From VYFG01 sp965248685 (GTDB lineage Bacteria; Pseudomonadota; Gammaproteobacteria; Arenicellales; Poriferihabitantaceae), in assembly GCA_965248685.1 (NCBI GenBank), contig CBDFKC010000003.1:2914001-2978000 (forward strand): a DNA stretch of 64,000 bases. Direction: 5' to 3'. Made by a program: the position numbers and the translations under genes. Below, piece after piece: positions 46,329 to 55,717 of the stretch (the first letter of the stretch is position 1; each line of letters begins with the position of its first letter). Below the pieces are notes generated by a model. It ran no database searches. It saw only the letters and a program-made list of their open reading frames with translations, and was not told where the DNA came from.

Positions 46329-46885
46329 CTGCCAGGCGTTGTCAGTAGCGGTATTGTGAGGTAACTCGAACTACAGCTGTGAATTTCAACTTATTCATCA
46401 TAAACGCATTATCTCGATTATCGTTAAGCCTGTAGAATAAGGCTGCATGGGTAAATCGAATATCTATTCATGGAGGTATGGATGACGCTTACAAGGGCAG
46501 CTCAGGCGCGGTTGGTCCAAACGAAATTCTTCGAGTATTCAAATCCATATGTATATCCGGCTGCAATTCATAAGACAGGATAACAGATATTCTCGGCTGT
46601 TTTCTTTCAATCTTTGTTACCCGATGCATTGTATATCGCCCAAGCATTTCCTCTAAAATGCTACAGCGATCTGCAGCTTATGAATGAAATTTATCAAATA
46701 CAAAGCAAGGGGATTCTCCAAGCTTCAGATAGGGTATTGGTGGTTGAGCAAGCAATTTGGTGAATTGCCCGCGCACCACCTATCCAACTGATTTAATCAT
46801 CAGTAGCATCAAATATCGTTCTGTTTACCTTTCTGCAATGTAGACAGCCAGTGATAAAAGAGATTTGAGTTTATGGAATTGCCTA
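46329..46885. other. Intergenic region without recognisable genes
   Basis: About 560 bases. A GGAGG at 46472-46476 precedes ATGs at 46478 and 46482, but both frames stop after about 32 codons and show no family resemblance. No terminator, tRNA or repeat was seen. It must contain the promoter of the IPNS-like gene at its left side. Confidence 0.45.
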
Positions 46886-47470
46886 TCAATTAGGCGAAAA
46901 TCCAAGGGAAGCCCGAAATCTGTTTTTTAGATAAACCCCATCACGTGGTGGAAGGGTGCGTGGTTGGATTTCAGAACTGATTTTGACTGCGGCGAAATTT
47001 AACCCATCTGTTGAATGAATTCGTTTTTGTAAGGACAGTACACCATCCATATCGGTTATCTGTTCTGACCAGTCAAAATCACAAGCTTCAGCAATTCGTT
47101 CGAGTTGAATTCCTTTGCCGGCATGACTGAGTTGCATACCCGTTTCACCGTAGTGGCCATTGTCCAGTACTACAATAGATAGATTCTTCGGCTTTTGCAC
47201 AGAAATTGTCGCCAGTGCTCCAATACCCATAAGCATTTCGCCATCCCCTGTTACGACTACTACTTTGCGACTTGGTTGGGAATTGGCTAGGCCGAGACCC
47301 ACTGCTGCCGCACTACCCATAGCTGCCCATAGATAAAAATTGTTGTCGTGATCGCCTGCGGCAAAAACATCGTAAGAAGGGGACCCAAGCCCGGTGACAA
47401 CCAGCATACTTCCACGATCCTGTAAAAGCGTTTTAACTACGTCGCGCCGATTGAGAATACCTTGCGACAT
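46886..47470 (-). CDS. comE: Sulfopyruvate/phosphonopyruvate decarboxylase, beta subunit
   Basis: From the ATG at 47470, which overlaps the stop of the upstream gene (ATGA), the protein has 194 residues. It is the C-terminal, TPP-binding half of the two-subunit enzyme: AMGSAAAVGLGLA, the GDGEMLMGIGAL...NNG-type TPP/Mg motif (GDGE then LDNGHYGETG), and a short tail. With ComD it decarboxylates sulfopyruvate to sulfoacetaldehyde. In marine bacteria this belongs to sulfolactate and DHPS breakdown. No xsc or sulfolactate dehydrogenase is linked, so phosphonopyruvate remains possible. Confidence 0.8.
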   Translation of the reverse strand: MSQGILNRRDVVKTLLQDRGSMLVVTGLGSPSYDVFAAGDHDNNFYLWAAMGSAAAVGLGLANSQPSRKVVVVTGDGEMLMGIGALATISVQKPKNLSIVVLDNGHYGETGMQLSHAGKGIQLERIAEACDFDWSEQITDMDGVLSLQKRIHSTDGLNFAAVKISSEIQPRTLPPRDGVYLKNRFRASLGFSPN

Positions 47471-48003
47471 CAATTGTCCCAATCTTTTTCGCCGATGAGT
47501 TGTTGCCCCAGAATCACGGCGCAAGCGGTATCGCCATCAAATGCCATAGTTACTGCACCCTTTATTAGCCCGGCGACGTCCTCTGGCTTATCTGCGCGAC
47601 AGGTTATGACCCCCATTAGCTTTAGGGACTCTTCAGTCGCTTGTCCCATAGGATTCTGCCAGGAGTTAAATTCGGCCCAGTCTCCTCGCATCGTGACTAT
47701 TATAAGAAGAGGGAATCGCGCACCAGATTGTAATGCCAGAGTATTGATACAGTTGCCAACGCCACTGGACTGCAATAACAGCGCGCCACGTTCTCCGCCA
47801 AGCCATGCACCAGCTAAATAACCAATTCCTTCTTCTTCAGTGGTCAAAACGACACTTTTGATATCAGTGTCCGCGGTAGCCGCTTCGATGGCTATTGAAT
47901 GGCCAGCGTCAGGTACGTATGCGATGTGCTTGATATTGACTGATTTCAAGATCGGAAAGATCTGATGCTGCCAGTTTTCTGTATGTTCGTTGCGGTTCTG
48001 CAT
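47470..48003 (-). CDS. comD: Sulfopyruvate/phosphonopyruvate decarboxylase, alpha subunit
   Basis: A 177-residue protein matching the N-terminal (pyrimidine-binding) half of TPP decarboxylases: HIAYVPDAGHSIAIEA, the catalytic Glu in VLTTEEEGIGYLAGAWLGG and LLQSSGVGNCINTL. It is translationally coupled to the beta subunit. The 250 bases upstream contain no recognisable gene. Confidence 0.8.
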   Translation of the reverse strand: MQNRNEHTENWQHQIFPILKSVNIKHIAYVPDAGHSIAIEAATADTDIKSVVLTTEEEGIGYLAGAWLGGERGALLLQSSGVGNCINTLALQSGARFPLLIIVTMRGDWAEFNSWQNPMGQATEESLKLMGVITCRADKPEDVAGLIKGAVTMAFDGDTACAVILGQQLIGEKDWDN

Positions 48004-48252
48004 CTTCAGCTTAAGCGATCTATAAATTTTTATCTGCTGTTAATTATATATACATATTCAACATTCGATAACACAACGCTGGTATCTAACTGACAAAAAG
48101 GTAGTAGGCCGATAAGTTGTGTCGATCAGAAAAAATACTGAGTTGAGGCATTCAAGTTGCTTAATTGAGAATAATCTGTTTCGCAATTACCCGGGTACGA
48201 AGTTCGTCTAGAATTTGTAACGCCACGGAAACCTTATCCAATAGGTTTGCTC

Positions 48253-49137
48253 TTACAGGGTAAATCCAGGTCGGGTAGGTGTGGGTGAATGTCCGGATCC
48301 AGAGCTCGAAACAGAGACAGAAGTTGCTGTAGTCGGCGCAGATGATGACGGAGGTGAGGAAGTAGTGAAGGGAGGCCTCACCGGTGTTGGGGCGTGTCCG
48401 GAACCATTGGGAGGTGGCGGCTGAACCGGCACAATAGGAGTTGCCGTCACTGTTCCACTCGCATTATTAGTATTGCCGACTGCGACGGCTCCGTTTCCCG
48501 TTGTACTGGCGCCACTCCCTGTTGTAAACGAGTGGACGCCACCTCCATTTCCATTTGCTCCTGTGCCAATTGCGATTGGGTTATTTCCAATTGTTTGGGG
48601 ATTATTTGAATTCGTGGTGGATTCAGATCCCAAATTTTGATTGCCATTCCCATTAGTTGATGGGGATAGCGGGACAGATGTATCGCTGTCAGCGCCGCTA
48701 GTTCCAGAAGATCCTGCTGTTTGGTTATTCTGACCCTCAGGAGCATTTGCCGGTGTAATCGTTATGGTTCCCGCGACATTCTTATCGCCCCCATCCAATT
48801 GAACGGCGATTCGATAGCTGCCAAGGTTTTGATAGATATGACTTACGATTCCACCGCCTCGAATTCGGCTAGTCGAACCGTCTTCCCAAAATATAGTACC
48901 GCTTATGAGATTGCCATCGGCGTCCCTGATCAGATAACTAATTTGAATCGCCTCGCCTGGTTGCCCGGTAGATTTGAATGTCAATTGGATAAATTCGCCG
49001 GAACCTGTGGTAATCGAGTTTTCCACGTCGGATAGTGCAAGGGTTGAGCCCGTTCCAGTTGATGTATCTCCATTACCTCCACAGCCTGAACTCAGCATTA
49101 TTACTGACAGCAGAATTCCCGAAAACACGTTTTTCAT
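48253..49137 (-). CDS. Low-complexity lipoprotein with PKD-like domain
   Basis: From the Met at 49137 (GGAGG further upstream) the protein has 294 residues. A lipobox (LSSGC, C19) follows a hydrophobic segment. Residues about 35-125 form a beta-rich domain with SHIYQNLGSYRIAVQLDGG, like PKD/Ig folds. After about residue 130 come 160 residues of N/G/S/T repeats and then P/S/T-rich sequence with two similar GSGHxPTPxRP motifs (about 245 and near the C-terminus). It is probably a surface-exposed, possibly adhesive lipoprotein. The low-complexity part is a likely site of length change. Confidence 0.68.
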   Translation of the reverse strand: MKNVFSGILLSVIMLSSGCGGNGDTSTGTGSTLALSDVENSITTGSGEFIQLTFKSTGQPGEAIQISYLIRDADGNLISGTIFWEDGSTSRIRGGGIVSHIYQNLGSYRIAVQLDGGDKNVAGTITITPANAPEGQNNQTAGSSGTSGADSDTSVPLSPSTNGNGNQNLGSESTTNSNNPQTIGNNPIAIGTGANGNGGGVHSFTTGSGASTTGNGAVAVGNTNNASGTVTATPIVPVQPPPPNGSGHAPTPVRPPFTTSSPPSSSAPTTATSVSVSSSGSGHSPTPTRPGFTL

Positions 49138-49437
49138 TAGATGGTCCACCTCCTTGGCTAATTTTAACATTTTTGTGTCAGTAAGTTTACCAATTCTAAG
49201 GTCTTACCAGTGACGTTTGGACCCTCCGCTAAGTCAAATTATTGGAGGACGCCAGGAGAGTGGAATCAGGTGCTCGAGGATTCCCGACGTTATTCCCACA
49301 GTCTGAACTGTAACTCTTCGACAGGAGTCCAACCGCGAAGCTGAGGCCGTGAGGCGTTGCCCAGTAAGGGCAGTATATTTTCTCGTTTTTCTGATCATGA
49401 TGTGTTCCCAGACTAACCGTTTTGAAGACCATCGTTA

Positions 49438-50307
49438 TTAGTCTAACCACGACAAACAAGATATCATTTCCTTTTCTGCTTCAGCCGATAGAGGTCGGAC
49501 TGGTCGCCTCACTGTCCCGCCGTCAAATCCTCGATAGCGAGAAGCGACTTTTACCGCTGGCATGTAATCCCCATGCCAAATATAAATGAGCGATGGGATC
49601 ATTTTTGACCATAACTCAAGGGCAGACCCATAGTTTTTTTCAGCCACGAAGTTATAAAGCTGTACAGTTTCTTTTGGCATATAGTTGGCGGCGCCCCAAA
49701 TGACACCAGGTGCGCCTGCCATTAATGCGAAAACCATAGTGGTATCACATCCGTTTAAAACTTTTCCGCCGCAACGAAGAAAGGCCTGATGGGTGGTTAA
49801 ATCACCCGCGCTGTCCTTGATGTAGTTAAAATTATTGAGTGTCAAAAGGTTTTTATATAGATCGGGAGATACCGACAATCCGGTCGCTTGGGGAATGTTG
49901 TATCCAATAATATCTGTTTCAACCTCTTTGTCGATATCGGCATAAAACTCAAATATTCCTTCATCATCAGCAGGGCCCTCAATATAGGGAGGCAATATCA
50001 TAATGGCATCGGCGCCTAACCCCTCGGCATGTTTGCTCCTCCTTACGACCTCGTCAACATTTAACGCAGAGGTTTGTAATACTAAATGACAGCGCCCATC
50101 CACTCTTTTTGAGCCTAGTTCATATAGTTTTTCGCATTCATCCCCAGTGAGATAAGGGTGTTGCCCCGTACCCGAGCCCAGTACTAGGCCATGCACACCC
50201 GCATCAATGTAAATATCGATTAATTCCTCCCATCGCGCGTAATCAACATCTCCCGTTTCGGTGATGGGGGTTTGCATAGCGAGATTTATTCCAAGTAGAT
50301 CTGTCAT
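49438..50307 (-). CDS. DapA/NAL-family aldolase-like protein
   Basis: A 289-residue (beta/alpha)8 enzyme of the dihydrodipicolinate synthase/N-acetylneuraminate lyase family. Schiff-base K164 is in YIKDSAGD and Y136 in GYNIP. The N-terminal LVLGSGTGQHPYLTGDE takes the place of the usual GTTGE motif and is altered (GSGTGQ), hinting at a catabolic aldolase/dehydratase rather than true DapA. A pyruvate-yielding reaction is likely. It is a single gene read leftward. Confidence 0.85.
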   Translation of the reverse strand: MTDLLGINLAMQTPITETGDVDYARWEELIDIYIDAGVHGLVLGSGTGQHPYLTGDECEKLYELGSKRVDGRCHLVLQTSALNVDEVVRRSKHAEGLGADAIMILPPYIEGPADDEGIFEFYADIDKEVETDIIGYNIPQATGLSVSPDLYKNLLTLNNFNYIKDSAGDLTTHQAFLRCGGKVLNGCDTTMVFALMAGAPGVIWGAANYMPKETVQLYNFVAEKNYGSALELWSKMIPSLIYIWHGDYMPAVKVASRYRGFDGGTVRRPVRPLSAEAEKEMISCLSWLD

Positions 50308-50535
50308 TGTCTGTATCTATATAAATTAGTTTGATACCGGTTTTACAATTATTGCCCAGCTTCGTAGAAACGATAGGAAATTGAGATATTAACGCCTATT
50401 TATGTATTGCGGTTAAGGTAAAGTGAGTTTGAGCTGACACTCGCGACTTCTAAAGTAAAGTTCTAACTCTGCACGTATGATTTATAGAGGTCAATGTCCA
50501 TTGATTCCAATTTTAAGGGGCTAATGGTTGCGTAA

Positions 50536-51198
50536 TTAAAACATTAATGTTTCCTTTAGATTTCTATCCCAGGCAACGTAGTCACCTTTCCATCGACTAC
50601 GATCTCTCGCCAAAAAACGGATATTTGAGTTTTCGAGAGATATAGTATTTGCGCGATCCTCCCTGGAGACAAATTCCAGAGCAATCGGGGAATCAAAAAA
50701 TCTCTCCATACTCTGCCCGATACTCGAAACGGCAGTTTTGTTCAGGTGAAACAATTTTTCTTCGCCTTCCTGAAAAACAACCGGTGTCAGGTTATTCTGG
50801 GTATTTGACCAAAAAAATACCGTGGACAATGGATCCAGAGATTTAAAACAACGTCTCTGATATTTCACCTTCGATAGTTGATTGTCGAAGGTTTTGTCAA
50901 TATCTATATAACGTGCTCCATCCTTGACATAGCTGAACCCATGCCAAAACCACAAACCAAATCTCTCCCACCAGGGAAAGCCGCGGCGTAGCGTGATTTC
51001 ACCTCGAGTGAATACAGGCATATCGGCGTCGAGCCATCGACAGAAGCCCTCCGGTGGGCAGATCATCCAGTCGAATGGCCCTTTAACGTATCTCACCCGG
51101 TCGATATTATTTTCTGCAAAATAAGTTAGTTGAACAGATGTCTGGCAAGACAATCCGATACTGGCAAGAGTTTTGATCGCCGGTATATGTTCATTCAT
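50536..51198 (-). CDS. DUF1796 papain-like cysteine peptidase family protein
   Basis: A 220-residue protein with the DUF1796 beginning: ASIGLSCQTSVQLTYF (Cys in place of the putative nucleophile) and then GPFDWMICPPEGF. The rest carries many aromatic residues (FPWWERFGLWFWHGF). Members are proposed papain-like peptidases, often near sugar-transfer or methyltransferase genes; the activity is unproven. It lies 46 bases after the DAO gene on the same strand. Confidence 0.65.
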   Translation of the reverse strand: MNEHIPAIKTLASIGLSCQTSVQLTYFAENNIDRVRYVKGPFDWMICPPEGFCRWLDADMPVFTRGEITLRRGFPWWERFGLWFWHGFSYVKDGARYIDIDKTFDNQLSKVKYQRRCFKSLDPLSTVFFWSNTQNNLTPVVFQEGEEKLFHLNKTAVSSIGQSMERFFDSPIALEFVSREDRANTISLENSNIRFLARDRSRWKGDYVAWDRNLKETLMF

Positions 51199-51244
51199 TT
51201 TGGCAACATTAAATCAAAGTTTATAAATCCAGATGGTCGTAATA

Positions 51245-52570
51245 CTATCGGGAAAGTCTTGACTCGAAACGGTCTCGAGCGCGATACCAATGACCTATCA
51301 TGGGTAGAAACCAGGCGTTTCCCCGGTAGCCAAAACGTTTTGGATAGGGACGATCGGCGAACACAGTTTCACAATCCGTTTGTCCCAGTATACGTTGGGC
51401 AAGTTTGTGGCCTAGATAGCCGCAGGCAGGAACGCCAGCGCAGTTTAAACCATGCAGGTAATGAACTCCTTGGTGAGTTCCCAAATGCGGCAACCAGTCG
51501 AAAGTAATGCAAAAGCGTCCCTCCCAAATATGACTGAATTTAATCGTTTTTAGCTGTTGGTATCGAACTCCGAGGTCTCTCTGTAACCCTATGGCCATGG
51601 ATTGTGGGTCGGCAAATTGTCGCAGGTGTTGTCCAACCACCAGGAGGCGATTTTCTCCGACCACGGGCCTAATGCCCGTGTAAAGGCGCCGGGTTTCGAG
51701 TACGGTTCGATCCCGTGGAAAAACCTGATTTAAAATCTCCTGGTCCAACGGTTCGCTGACCGCAGAAGCCAATTGAACTGGCAGCATTCTACGATAAAAA
51801 TATTGAAACAGGGAATTGTCGTTACCAGTTTCTGCGTTGGTTGCCAAAACGATCTGATCGGCGGTCAGCAATCCGCGGCTGCTGTTAAGTTGAAACCCGC
51901 GGGATTTCCGCTCAATTTTCAGCACCCTGGTTTGGTCAATGATTTTAGCACCAGCCTTTGTTGCCAAGCGGTCCAAACCGGCATGGAATCTTCCGGGATC
52001 AAGGTGACCAACATCCGCGTAGACCGCGCAACCATGATAGACGTCTGATCCAAGCTCGGTGTGTTGCTGATCCCTCGGCACCATGGTTGTGGCGACATCC
52101 AGGTATTTTTGCATCTTGTCGAGTTCCCGAACACCAGAGTCGAATGCCTGTTGGCTATGGGCCGCCACCGCCCGTCCGGCTCGGCGAAATCGGCAATCCA
52201 GCTTTTCCCGCTCTACAAAATCCACTGTATAGTCGACCCAGATTTTGGCTTCCTGATACACACGTGTCGCTAACTCCTCGCCATAACTCTCCATCAGGTT
52301 AGAGAAGCTAAGTCGGATTGTGCGCCCAATCGCCCCAAAGTTTCTGGTGCTGGCGTGTTCACCAGGACGTGCTGCGTCAAATATAACAACGTCGAGTCCG
52401 GCTCTCGCTAGTTCCAGACCGATCATTAATCCGGATAAACCTGCGCCAATAATTGCAATATCGGCGCGGGTCGGAATCGTGACTACAGAATCATTGGATA
52501 GAGGTGAATCCTCCCACCAATACGGTGTTGTCTGAAAATTCTCTGTCAGCGCAGGCGCCGGATTGGTCAT
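51245..52570 (-). CDS. FAD-dependent oxidoreductase of the DAO family
   Basis: A 441-residue flavoprotein: TPYWWEDSP at the N-terminus (as in gamma-glutamylputrescine oxidase-like proteins), FAD-binding ADIAIIGAGLSGLMIGLELARAG in two steps (residues 36-58), EHASTRNFGAIGR, and GVHYLHGLNCAGVPACGYLG near the end. It probably oxidises a C-N bond of an amine or N-methyl amino acid to an imine. It is near the Rieske/DmdA-like cluster, but a 340-base gap separates them. Confidence 0.82.
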   Translation of the reverse strand: MTNPAPALTENFQTTPYWWEDSPLSNDSVVTIPTRADIAIIGAGLSGLMIGLELARAGLDVVIFDAARPGEHASTRNFGAIGRTIRLSFSNLMESYGEELATRVYQEAKIWVDYTVDFVEREKLDCRFRRAGRAVAAHSQQAFDSGVRELDKMQKYLDVATTMVPRDQQHTELGSDVYHGCAVYADVGHLDPGRFHAGLDRLATKAGAKIIDQTRVLKIERKSRGFQLNSSRGLLTADQIVLATNAETGNDNSLFQYFYRRMLPVQLASAVSEPLDQEILNQVFPRDRTVLETRRLYTGIRPVVGENRLLVVGQHLRQFADPQSMAIGLQRDLGVRYQQLKTIKFSHIWEGRFCITFDWLPHLGTHQGVHYLHGLNCAGVPACGYLGHKLAQRILGQTDCETVFADRPYPKRFGYRGNAWFLPMIGHWYRARDRFESRLSR

Positions 52571-52910
52571 GATTATCGTATACCGATGGTCGCGTGGATA
52601 GGGAAGAAGAGAGTTTGGTGATTATGCTAAACCAAAGTGTCGATAATGTCTCACACTGGCGGGAATTTAATTAGAATAGTGACGTGTTGGGAATGATCCA
52701 TCCCAGATTTGTTGCATAGATCTAGTTCCGGTTATTAAAATGACCAGAAATATTTGGTGCCTTCGACGGGATTCGAGCCTCAGTTTCTGTTCCTGACTCG
52801 ACTCTAGCTCTTACTTCCATGTAGGCGTGTGTCCTTTCGCTCAACTTACCTGGATATAGCTAAGGGCGAGAGCAGCGGTAGCCTTGCCTACATGGATAGT
52901 GCAATAAAAT
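52571..52910. other. Intergenic region with a tRNA-like 3' end
   Basis: A 340-base gap between two leftward genes. On the minus strand, 52757-52778 reads CTCGAATCCCGTCGAAGGCA and then CCA, like the T-loop, acceptor and CCA end of a tRNA, but no complete cloverleaf is found upstream. It may be a left-over attachment-type fragment or chance. No other element was seen. Confidence 0.3.
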
Positions 52911-54068
52911 CTATTCTTCCCGCATTACCCGAGCGACCCACTTCGCAAAATGATGCGATGGCTCATCCATAATCTCGGTAAACACACCGCCTTGAAAAGC
53001 CGGAGACTTTCGTCCCCTCTGCATCCCCTCAACCACACCAATATCTTCATAGAACACCTTAGCCCAAATATCCATACGAAGCTTACGGGCATCTTCAAAT
53101 TCATCGTTGGTTGCGGCATCCCCCAGATAGTACAACTGTAAATGGTCTTTGGTTTTTCCAGCCGAAATTGGCTCCAAATAGCGCGTCCAGTAATGATCTT
53201 GTTGCAATCCTAAAAAGACGTTGGGAAAAAGTGTGGGATATTCCGCAACTTTTTCAGGCCAGTCATCGAACAGCGGAAATTGCTTGTTGTTGACCTTTGT
53301 GTGATCGTATTCATTACTCCCTTGCCCTGCAAACAAATCTCCGCCATAGAAATGATAATGGTCTTCAAGTTTGGATACCGAATTTAAATCTGGATGCACC
53401 CAGGGCAAATGATAACTTTCGAGATTGTTTTCCGCACATAGCTTCCAGTTACCGTCAAATTCAATAGTCAATTGGCCGTGGCTGGAAGCGGCTTGTAATT
53501 GATCAAATTTATCCGAGCTGGCGAGATTATCAATGCGCAGTTGCAACGGCTCAATAAACTCCTCGAATGCAGGGGCATCTTCGGACAAATTAACAAAAAC
53601 CAAATCCATCCATACTGCGCAACGCGCGGATTTTAAACCGTGCTTAGATTTATCCAGACTGGCAATGTCATTCACCCCGGTGCCGCCTACATGGGGAGTT
53701 GCTCTGAGTTTTCCCTGTAAATCATAAGTCCATGAATGATAAGGGCATTGGATCAATTTCTTACCACGGCATGCTTGCCAAACCAACTCGTTTCCACGAT
53801 GGCTGCATACATTGTGGAATACACTGACTTCATTTTCGCTATTGCGCAACATCAATAATGGCGACCCTAAAAATCCTACCGGCTTTAAATCCCCTGGAAT
53901 AGGAATAGTGCAGGCATTGCCAATACAGGTCCAGGTTTTCGCAAATAATCTTTGCTGTTCGAGTTCGAAAAACGTCTCACTTACATAAGCATGATTAGGC
54001 AAGCCCGTTGCATAACCTGGCTCTTGATTCACTGCATCAAAATGTGCGGTATCTATCACGCTATTCAT
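52911..54068 (-). CDS. Rieske oxygenase, betaine/choline/carnitine monooxygenase type
   Basis: From the Met at 54068 the protein has 385 residues. Rieske ligands are C88, H90, C108 and H111 (CSH-x17-CPYH). The mononuclear iron site has E217, H220 and H225 in NNLESYHLPWVH, with Glu as the bridging residue as in CntA/GbcA enzymes. It is a diverged relative of the gene at 4425. It is third in a minus-strand series after an NTF2 protein and an NTF2-DmdA/GcvT fusion, suggesting a demethylation pathway in which formaldehyde or a methyl group is passed to folate. Confidence 0.85.
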   Translation of the reverse strand: MNSVIDTAHFDAVNQEPGYATGLPNHAYVSETFFELEQQRLFAKTWTCIGNACTIPIPGDLKPVGFLGSPLLMLRNSENEVSVFHNVCSHRGNELVWQACRGKKLIQCPYHSWTYDLQGKLRATPHVGGTGVNDIASLDKSKHGLKSARCAVWMDLVFVNLSEDAPAFEEFIEPLQLRIDNLASSDKFDQLQAASSHGQLTIEFDGNWKLCAENNLESYHLPWVHPDLNSVSKLEDHYHFYGGDLFAGQGSNEYDHTKVNNKQFPLFDDWPEKVAEYPTLFPNVFLGLQQDHYWTRYLEPISAGKTKDHLQLYYLGDAATNDEFEDARKLRMDIWAKVFYEDIGVVEGMQRGRKSPAFQGGVFTEIMDEPSHHFAKWVARVMREE

Positions 54069-54204
54069 AGTACTAATTAAGGTTTCATAAAGAACAATCA
54101 TTCAGTTCCAAGCTTGTAAGGATGCTATAAGATTGATGCTGGGTTGTAAGCGTGAGTAATTGACGTGCTTCGTGGAGGTGTGACTACCAATAATACGTGC
54201 GCCG

Positions 54205-55701
54205 TTATGTTCCTGGACCAACAAATGGGATAGTGGTTACTTCAGCTTTTACAATCCCTAGGTCGTGCTCTACTTCGACAATATCCCCAATTTGAATTCC
54301 AACATCAACGATAGCGATACCAATACTTCTATTAAGTTCGAAAGAATGGACTGCCCAACGAATTTCACCGATTGCATGGTTCTGGCCAGTCAATTTCCAG
54401 TTCCATTCAAGTCGAGGGACTTCTCCCTCTATAAAAAGTCCGACAGAGTGTCTTCTTACGCCATCTTTTTGTATGCGTTTTAAAGCTGCCTTACCAATAA
54501 AATCGGACGCTTTATCTAATTCAACCAGATGCGCCGAGACTTCTTCCAGCGCATTCATAGTTGAATTTGTATAGTAGCCCGTGTCAGTTACACCGCGTTC
54601 CACAGCGCGATGTACAATCGGTCCAGTTACCTTTATACCATATGGTTTCCCGGCATTTAAAATTTCGCTCCACAGTTCCATCGCGCACTCACTGCCGTAT
54701 GGATATATTTCGTAGCCAAATCCGCCGCTCCAACCCGTTCTGGAAACAACTGCTTTTTGTCCGGCGACACTGGTAACTTTACATTTGTAATTTTTTAGTT
54801 CGTCCATCGGCTCCGTGCACAATTCATTCATCACATGAATCGATTTTGGTCCCTGAACTTGCAAAGGCGCAATATCTGGCTCCGATACTTCCACATCCCA
54901 ATTTGAATTCATTGCAATTCCTCGCGCCCATAGTGTGATATCTGTATTTCCATGAGATATCCAAATAGTTTCTTGCTCCGGCATCAATACCACAGGATCA
55001 CACAGCACGATTCCTTCCTCATCGCAAACAAGGGTATAGCGGCAGTCGCCGACTGCCATATTGGACATGTCCCGACAGGATAAGTAGTCTAGAAACCGTA
55101 ATGCATCTTTTCCTTTTAGTTGGGTTTGCCTTTCTAATCCAACATCCCAAAGCGTTACGCCCTCAAGCAATGCAGCATAGTCTTCATATGGTGCGTGACT
55201 ATAAATCATTGGAAAAAACATATTGTTATAGACACTGTACTCTGTGCACTTGGCGTCTGTTGTTCCCTGCCAATAGGGGCTTAATCGATTCATCGGGAAC
55301 ATTCGCGGTCGTTCGTCAGCATAAAAAGGTCGAGAATCATATATTTCCTGCAACCGCAGGATTTTTCCATCTTTCATTTCAATGGATGCTACAAATCTAA
55401 AATCAGCTCGAGTGGATGCGCCGTCAATTCGACCACCTGTCCCCACAACTTTCGCCATATAGGTACCTTCGAAATAAGCTCCTGACTGCGTTTCTATGGC
55501 AATTCGGGTTTCAGTTCTAATATCGGTGTGGGAATTTGAAATAATTCTCAGTTGTTTATGCAGGTTTTCTTTTCCAACGATGGGTGAATCAAGTGTTGAC
55601 GCTTCAAATACGCCGTCATCGGTGAATAATTCTGCCAAGGTATTGTGATCGTGGTTGACCCATGCAGTACAGTATTCTTCAAAAGCCTCTAGTGGGTTCA
55701 T
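54205..55701 (-). CDS. NTF2-like (SnoaL) - DmdA/GcvT fusion protein
   Basis: The Met at 55701 has GAGG 6 bases upstream; a TTG at 55713 is the alternative. The 498-residue protein starts with an NTF2/SnoaL domain (about 1-125: LEAFEEYCTAWVNHD...FTDDGVFEA, then ADFRFVASIEMKDGKILRLQEI). A folate-binding GcvT domain follows (about 150-495), nearer to DMSP demethylase DmdA than to glycine-cleavage T protein: YNNMFFPMIY, LWDVGLERQTQLKG, CRDMSNMAVGDCRY and APLQVQGPK. It probably transfers a methyl or one-carbon unit to tetrahydrofolate. I know of no standard member with this N-terminal fusion. Confidence 0.82.
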   Translation of the reverse strand: MNPLEAFEEYCTAWVNHDHNTLAELFTDDGVFEASTLDSPIVGKENLHKQLRIISNSHTDIRTETRIAIETQSGAYFEGTYMAKVVGTGGRIDGASTRADFRFVASIEMKDGKILRLQEIYDSRPFYADERPRMFPMNRLSPYWQGTTDAKCTEYSVYNNMFFPMIYSHAPYEDYAALLEGVTLWDVGLERQTQLKGKDALRFLDYLSCRDMSNMAVGDCRYTLVCDEEGIVLCDPVVLMPEQETIWISHGNTDITLWARGIAMNSNWDVEVSEPDIAPLQVQGPKSIHVMNELCTEPMDELKNYKCKVTSVAGQKAVVSRTGWSGGFGYEIYPYGSECAMELWSEILNAGKPYGIKVTGPIVHRAVERGVTDTGYYTNSTMNALEEVSAHLVELDKASDFIGKAALKRIQKDGVRRHSVGLFIEGEVPRLEWNWKLTGQNHAIGEIRWAVHSFELNRSIGIAIVDVGIQIGDIVEVEHDLGIVKAEVTTIPFVGPGT

Positions 55702-55717
55702 TGCTGGCCTCAAAAAA

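Noticed and set aside
52740..52785. Intact tRNA or tmRNA
   Set aside because: Only the 3' end resembles a tRNA; the T-stem does not pair well, and no D- or anticodon arm was found.
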